Source: Dechloromonas sp. UBA6271 | GTDB lineage: Bacteria; Pseudomonadota; Gammaproteobacteria; Burkholderiales; Rhodocyclaceae | Assembly: GCA_002440665.1 (NCBI GenBank) | Contig: DJUX01000008.1 | Span: 1 to 64,000, forward strand | Reading direction: 5' to 3' | Length of the DNA: 64,000 nt | Part shown: in pieces, positions 60,221 through 64,000 of the stretch | Position numbering within the stretch: position 1 is the first letter of the stretch | Layout of the letters: every line of letters begins with the position of its first letter | Position numbers and translations under genes: made by a program | The notes under the pieces: model-generated | Database searches by the model: none | The model's input: only the letters and a program-made list of their open reading frames with translations | Told to the model about the DNA's origin: nothing

Positions 60221-62050
60221 TCAAAAAAATGCCTTCGAGACCATGCTACGAAGGCATTGGGGGTTTTCCAGTGGCTGCGCCGCTAAGGAGGCGAGGGCTT
60301 CTTCTTCCGCAGGCTCGACCGCTGACGTCGGGAGGTCGTCGCTTGCCGGCGCACCGGACGCTGCGGAAATGGCACGGCGCGGGTACTGCATGGCAGCGGG
60401 CACGGTGCCCTCGTAGGCGAAGCCGGATACGGCGAGCAAAGCCTTTATGAAATCGCACTTCTTCTTCGCACGCGCCATCTTGAAAGCCGTCCCCATCTTC
60501 GCTTTCAGGCCAACCTCGCCGGCCAGGGACTCCAATTCGCTCAAGGTGAACAGTTCGAGGAACTCGGTGTTCCATTTGAAGTGGCGGCCTTCGTCGACCT
60601 CCAGATAGTTGAGCAAGGCTTCCAGATCGGGCAAACCGACGCCGAACGCCGCCGAGGCGGTGACCGCCAGCATCAACTGCTCCAGATGCTGCGCGTAGAT
60701 GGCCTCGGCCTCGGGCAGGATGGCGGCGAAGTCGAGGCGCTCGACCACCCACGGCCCGGCGATTCGCTTGGCCACCGCCCCGAACTCGGCAGTGCGGACA
60801 TCGCCGGTATGGCCGGCGCGGGCCAGCGCGATCATCACGCGGCGATTGCGCTCGGGTTGTGCCATCAGTTCTCTCGCAGCCCACTTGCGCCATTGGGCGA
60901 GACGGTAATCCTTCACCCGCTGCGGGGTCTGGTTCGAGGGCTGCGCAACGGTCGCCTTGGACTTCGCCGCACCGGACTGCCTGCCCTTGGCCGGCGGTTT
61001 GCCAGGTTTTGAAGGGGTTTCTTGCCCGCTCTCGCGCTGCGCCTTGCGCCAAGCCGCCACCTTCATCGTGTGGCAGGCCGCATCGAAGCATTGCGAGGGG
61101 GTCACGTCGCCGTAGCTGCCGGGCAGCGCCGACACCGCGCAACCGAACGAGGCGCAGCCTTGGCAGGCGGCATACTGCGCGGCCCCGACGCCCAGTTCGC
61201 CATCCGCCGCGACCGGCAGGTAGGCGCAGCCATCGGTCGCCTTAACGATCTGAACCAGCGGGTACTGGTCGCGCAGGCCTTGGGCCTTGGCCTCGACGGC
61301 TTGCAGGGTCAGTTCGTCGTAATGGGTGGGGTGCTGGCAATAGCCTTCGCCCAGGGACTCGTCGAAGAGGCCCGCCTGCCGGGCGGAATTGTGCGGGCAG
61401 GCCGAGCATGAGGCGGTGTCGAAGATGGCGGCGGCCAACTGGCGGGCGAAACGGCCCAACTGTTCCTTGAGCACGCCCACCGGAATTTTGTGCGCCAGTA
61501 CGCCAGCCAATACGGTGTCCTGTTTCTCGGGCGGCACGCCGGCCAGCAGTTCGGCATGGCCGAGTAGAATCTGGTGTTGCGTCAGCGCTTCCAGAACAGC
61601 CGGCGTGCAGGTCAGGAGCGCCAGCCGGCGTTCCATGAGTTCGGGCTTCCAGCCAAGGCTCGCCGCTGCCTCCTCCTTGTCGCCCTTGTGACGCAGCAAC
61701 TGGCGTTTGGCGGCGTGCGCTTCCTCGGCATGCGACATGGGGGCGCGGTGATGGTTCTCGATGACGGCGAAGGCCTCGGCCTCTTCGTCGTTCAAGGCCT
61801 CGATCACCACCGGCATGTCGTAGTCGTCGCCGAAGACATCTTTCGCGGCACGCCAACGGCGTTCGCCTGCCACGATTTCGTAGAGCTCGGAGCCGGGGAT
61901 GGGACGGACGATGATGGGCTGGATGACGCGACCGGCAGCAAGCAAGCCGGCTCTCAGGCCGGCCATGTCGACGGGATCAAAGTAGGTACGCGGGTTGTTG
62001 CCCTGAACGATGCGGCGCAGCGGCAAAGTGGGAGTAGCGGATGTTGTCAT
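60221..62050 (-). CDS. PRTRC ParB-related partition protein
   Basis: A 609-residue protein, first of the PRTRC operon. The N-terminal ParB/Spo0J nuclease-like domain has NNPRTYFDPVDM and GERRWRAAK (residues 14-70). A helix-turn-helix-like part and a cysteine-rich segment (SCSACPHNS, CQHP, CQGCASFGC, about 215-305) that may bind metal follow. A Lys/Pro linker and a long C-terminal helical domain complete it. An RBS-masking hairpin lies before its ATG. The rest of PRTRC is downstream with short gaps or overlaps. Confidence 0.93.
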   Translation of the reverse strand: MTTSATPTLPLRRIVQGNNPRTYFDPVDMAGLRAGLLAAGRVIQPIIVRPIPGSELYEIVAGERRWRAAKDVFGDDYDMPVVIEALNDEEAEAFAVIENHHRAPMSHAEEAHAAKRQLLRHKGDKEEAAASLGWKPELMERRLALLTCTPAVLEALTQHQILLGHAELLAGVPPEKQDTVLAGVLAHKIPVGVLKEQLGRFARQLAAAIFDTASCSACPHNSARQAGLFDESLGEGYCQHPTHYDELTLQAVEAKAQGLRDQYPLVQIVKATDGCAYLPVAADGELGVGAAQYAACQGCASFGCAVSALPGSYGDVTPSQCFDAACHTMKVAAWRKAQRESGQETPSKPGKPPAKGRQSGAAKSKATVAQPSNQTPQRVKDYRLAQWRKWAARELMAQPERNRRVMIALARAGHTGDVRTAEFGAVAKRIAGPWVVERLDFAAILPEAEAIYAQHLEQLMLAVTASAAFGVGLPDLEALLNYLEVDEGRHFKWNTEFLELFTLSELESLAGEVGLKAKMGTAFKMARAKKKCDFIKALLAVSGFAYEGTVPAAMQYPRRAISAASGAPASDDLPTSAVEPAEEEALASLAAQPLENPQCLRSMVSKAFF

Positions 62051-62076
62051 GAAGGTCTCCTGCAGTAGGAGACTTC
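62051..62076 (-). promoter_or_regulatory. Hairpin masking the parB ribosome-binding site
   Basis: On the minus strand GAAGTCTCCT pairs with AGGAGACCTTC around ACTGC, a 10-bp stem with one bulge. The 3' arm contains the AGGAG ribosome-binding site and the last pairs end at the parB ATG. It could act as an RNA switch, or as a palindromic DNA operator for ParB itself. Confidence 0.55.
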
Positions 62077-62419
62077 ATGGTCTCGCGGGGTGGAACACCT
62101 ACAAGGGCACGTCCTGAGCGGGTGATCCCTTGGCTCACAAACCAACGGTCAAATTCTCTTCGGGCCGGTTGTCGCCCAAATGATCGAAATTGCGAGAAAG
62201 CCAGCCCAAGGCGTAGACGCCGGGCATTTCACCCAGCTATTCCTTCCTCACCGGCCAGCCATCCCCTTCAGAGGGACTCCTCGCTTGTCGCACTGCGCCG
62301 GGATGGAGCAGCGAACTTAGTCGTATGCCACAAGTCCGCGTGAGCAAAGCTCACCAAATTTGCTGAAAGCCGTTGCCCATAAATTGGCATAATAATTCGC
62401 CATCTGGCACTTCGTTTGA
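62077..62419. other. Intergenic region upstream of parB
   Basis: The region is divergent between parB and a small membrane protein and must hold promoters for both. A six-base inverted repeat CAAGGG/CCCTTG (about 62,102-62,134) is the only other structure noticed. No coding frame is convincing. Confidence 0.4.
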
Positions 62420-62890
62420 ATGGCATCGGCCAATATGACCCCTTCCCTCTCTGTACCGACCGACAATATTTACAAATTCGCCTGCCTCTTCGGCTTGGCG
62501 TTGATAGTCGTATCGATCGTATCCTTTGTTTCGATCTATACCTCATCGCTCGACAGAAAGATCAGATACGCCGAAATTGTTATTCGCGTTGAAGCGCAAC
62601 CGCAACGCAGCAAGGCGGATGACGATCTACTTGCGCTCAACAAAACGCTCCTTGGCGTGACCAAGGAAAATGAGCGCCTCGCATCAAGCGTGATTGGCGC
62701 CGCCCTCTGTATTGGCATTTTACTGAGCGCCTTCGGGGCACATCGGTGGCACCACACGGTGCAACAGCGGGATGATAAGTTGGCGCTACTTCAGGTGGAA
62801 AAGCTCGAAGCAGAAATCGCAAAACTGAAGCAAGAAACTGCAGCAGCCCACCTTCCTACCGCCACACAGAACACACCAATGAGCGCCTAG
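62420..62890 (+). CDS. Two-TM coiled-coil membrane protein
   Basis: A 156-residue protein I do not recognise. Helix 1 is at about 21-42 (LFGLALIVVSIVSFVSIYTS) and helix 2 at about 90-106, with a polar loop between. A C-terminal coiled coil (VEKLEAEIAKLKQETAAA) probably lies in the cytoplasm. The start is uncertain (62,420 or 62,435; neither has a strong ribosome-binding site). It is 69 bases upstream of a TIR-domain gene on the same strand and may be its partner. Confidence 0.6.
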   Translation: MASANMTPSLSVPTDNIYKFACLFGLALIVVSIVSFVSIYTSSLDRKIRYAEIVIRVEAQPQRSKADDDLLALNKTLLGVTKENERLASSVIGAALCIGILLSAFGAHRWHHTVQQRDDKLALLQVEKLEAEIAKLKQETAAAHLPTATQNTPMSA

Positions 62891-62959
62891 CACTAGGGCC
62901 TAAATTTCCTCTTCGCCCCCCCGCCATTCCGCTCCAACGTCAAAATTTAGTCCCTATAC

Positions 62960-64000
62960 ATGACGACCACACTCCCTCCTCTGCATATCCACTTACTAGC
63001 CCACTCCCGCTCCGAGGTCGCGAATGGACTCGTCCTGGCGCTGATGACCCGACTGGTGGAACCTCCGGCCAGCGGCGGCTTACGAATACCCGTCTTCTTT
63101 ACACCGGATTGCGGCGATGATTTGCCCCCGCCTCTCACCGGGGACGGCGCAATCAACGTCGATACGGCAAGTCATACTCTCGTTGTCGTCCTAGCGGACG
63201 CACGCATGTTGCGCACCATACCCAGCGGCACTGGGGGCGAATGGCGGGATTTCGTACGCCAACTCCGCATGCAAATCCCGCTTGATGCCAGCCCACACCA
63301 TCTATTGCCAGTAGCAATCGATCAGGAAGGTTTTCTAATTAGCGACCAAGGGCACGTTCTACCGGCGCTCCTGAATTCATCGATGGATGAGCGCGCTGCT
63401 AAGGAGCAGCGCCTTGCCGAACTATCGTTCCACGTCGCTGCGCGTGCTCTCCAATTGTTGGAGCATGGACGAGTCCCCGCCATCGCTCCCAACCGCATGA
63501 AAGCGCCGGTATGCCTTTTCCTCAGCCATGCCAAAGCCGACCTCGATCCGGGACGCGATGATCCGGTACGCCACACGGCTGCGGCCTGCGATGACGAGGC
63601 ATTTCCTATCGAAAAGTGGTTCGATGCACGCAACATCGCCACGAGCCAAGACTTTCAAGATGCCATCCAAGCTGGCATCCGGGACTGCTCCATCATGCTG
63701 GCCTTCAAGACCGATCATTACAGTGCCCGTCCCTGGTGTCGGCGCGAGGTACTGGAAGCGAAGCGACTGGGCGCCCATATCTTGGTCGTCAATGCGTTGG
63801 AAACGCTCGAACCGCGCAGTTTTCCTTATGGCGGAAACGTGCCGGTCATCCGTTGGAATCTGAGCGGGCTGCCGGAGGTAGAAGCGCGCCGTGTCATCGA
63901 CCGGGCGGTTCTAGAAGCCCTGCGCTTCAAGCACAATCGCGCCGTATTGGCAACGGAAGTGGAAGCCGGAGACATTATCCTGCCCGCGCCGCCTGAAGCG
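62960..64000 (+). CDS. TIR-domain protein, cut by the window edge
   Basis: An open frame of 347 codons to the window end with no stop. Residues 184-275 form a TIR domain: VCLFLSHAKAD (from 184), IEKWFDARNI, the DCSIMLAF segment, then YSARPWCRREV with the likely catalytic E263. Bacterial TIR domains degrade NAD in anti-phage defence. Residues 1-170 look like a divergent second TIR-like or Rossmann region (IHLLAHSRSEVANGL, HTLVVVLADARM). An in-frame TAG 12 bases upstream fixes the start at or after 62,960. The C-terminal sensor is outside the window. Confidence 0.85.
   Translation, partial: MTTTLPPLHIHLLAHSRSEVANGLVLALMTRLVEPPASGGLRIPVFFTPDCGDDLPPPLTGDGAINVDTASHTLVVVLADARMLRTIPSGTGGEWRDFVRQLRMQIPLDASPHHLLPVAIDQEGFLISDQGHVLPALLNSSMDERAAKEQRLAELSFHVAARALQLLEHGRVPAIAPNRMKAPVCLFLSHAKADLDPGRDDPVRHTAAACDDEAFPIEKWFDARNIATSQDFQDAIQAGIRDCSIMLAFKTDHYSARPWCRREVLEAKRLGAHILVVNALETLEPRSFPYGGNVPVIRWNLSGLPEVEARRVIDRAVLEALRFKHNRAVLATEVEAGDIILPAPPEA

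Overview
The window looks like a piece of a betaproteobacterial chromosome, most likely Rhodocyclales (Dechloromonas/Azonexus-like). This is inferred from high GC, from the protein sequences, and from gene orders such as rimP-nusA-infB-rbfA-truB-rpsO-pnp, surE-pcm-nlpD-rpoS and lysC-tRNA-Ser. No database search was run. Positions 1-45,040 are mostly core genome. Positions from about 45,041 to the right edge are an integrated mobile island.

Core part. Two tRNA genes and dksA are followed by a long minus-strand block. It holds translation and RNA genes (rimP, nusA, infB, rbfA, truB, rpsO, pnp; 976-9,551) and a second tight operon (9,679-15,675: PHP phosphatase, Sua5/YciO/YrdC, M50 protease, trpS, LAB_N protein, scpA, scpB, rluB). 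A tandem glycine riboswitch with a clear terminator then leads the glycine cleavage operon. That operon is split: between gcvT and gcvH sit three co-oriented genes (PLD-nuclease/helicase, large N6-adenine methyltransferase, DUF3800 protein) that look like a restriction or anti-phage cassette placed under the glycine switch. After gcvP come cardiolipin synthase, a GGDEF-EAL protein, a DnaJ homologue, arginase, tRNA-Ser, lysC, an HDAC-like deacetylase, a MoxR/DUF58/TgpA operon, mltB, rpoS-nlpD-pcm-surE and an H-NS paralogue.

Island. It begins at a displaced 3' half of a tRNA-Pro gene, followed by a tyrosine integrase. Inside are a decayed AbiEii toxin, a remnant of a second integrase, three exported proteins (two trypsin-fold proteases and one unknown), an actin-like PRTRC protein D with a small partner, a noncoding stretch packed with stem-loops, a third integrase, an HU/IHF protein, and a PRTRC cassette (ParB, E, C, F, B, A, ThiF). 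By family knowledge the cassette resembles a bacterial ubiquitin-like pathway: Ubl-like C, E2-like B, JAMM peptidase A and E1-like ThiF. At the right edge are a two-TM coiled-coil protein and a truncated TIR-domain gene.

A dispersed 13-mer, TGYTGCGGTCGAC, occurs eleven times (its 10-base core thirteen times) in the first 45 kb and was not found in the island. It behaves like a DNA-uptake or other genome-wide signal. Counts were made by eye.
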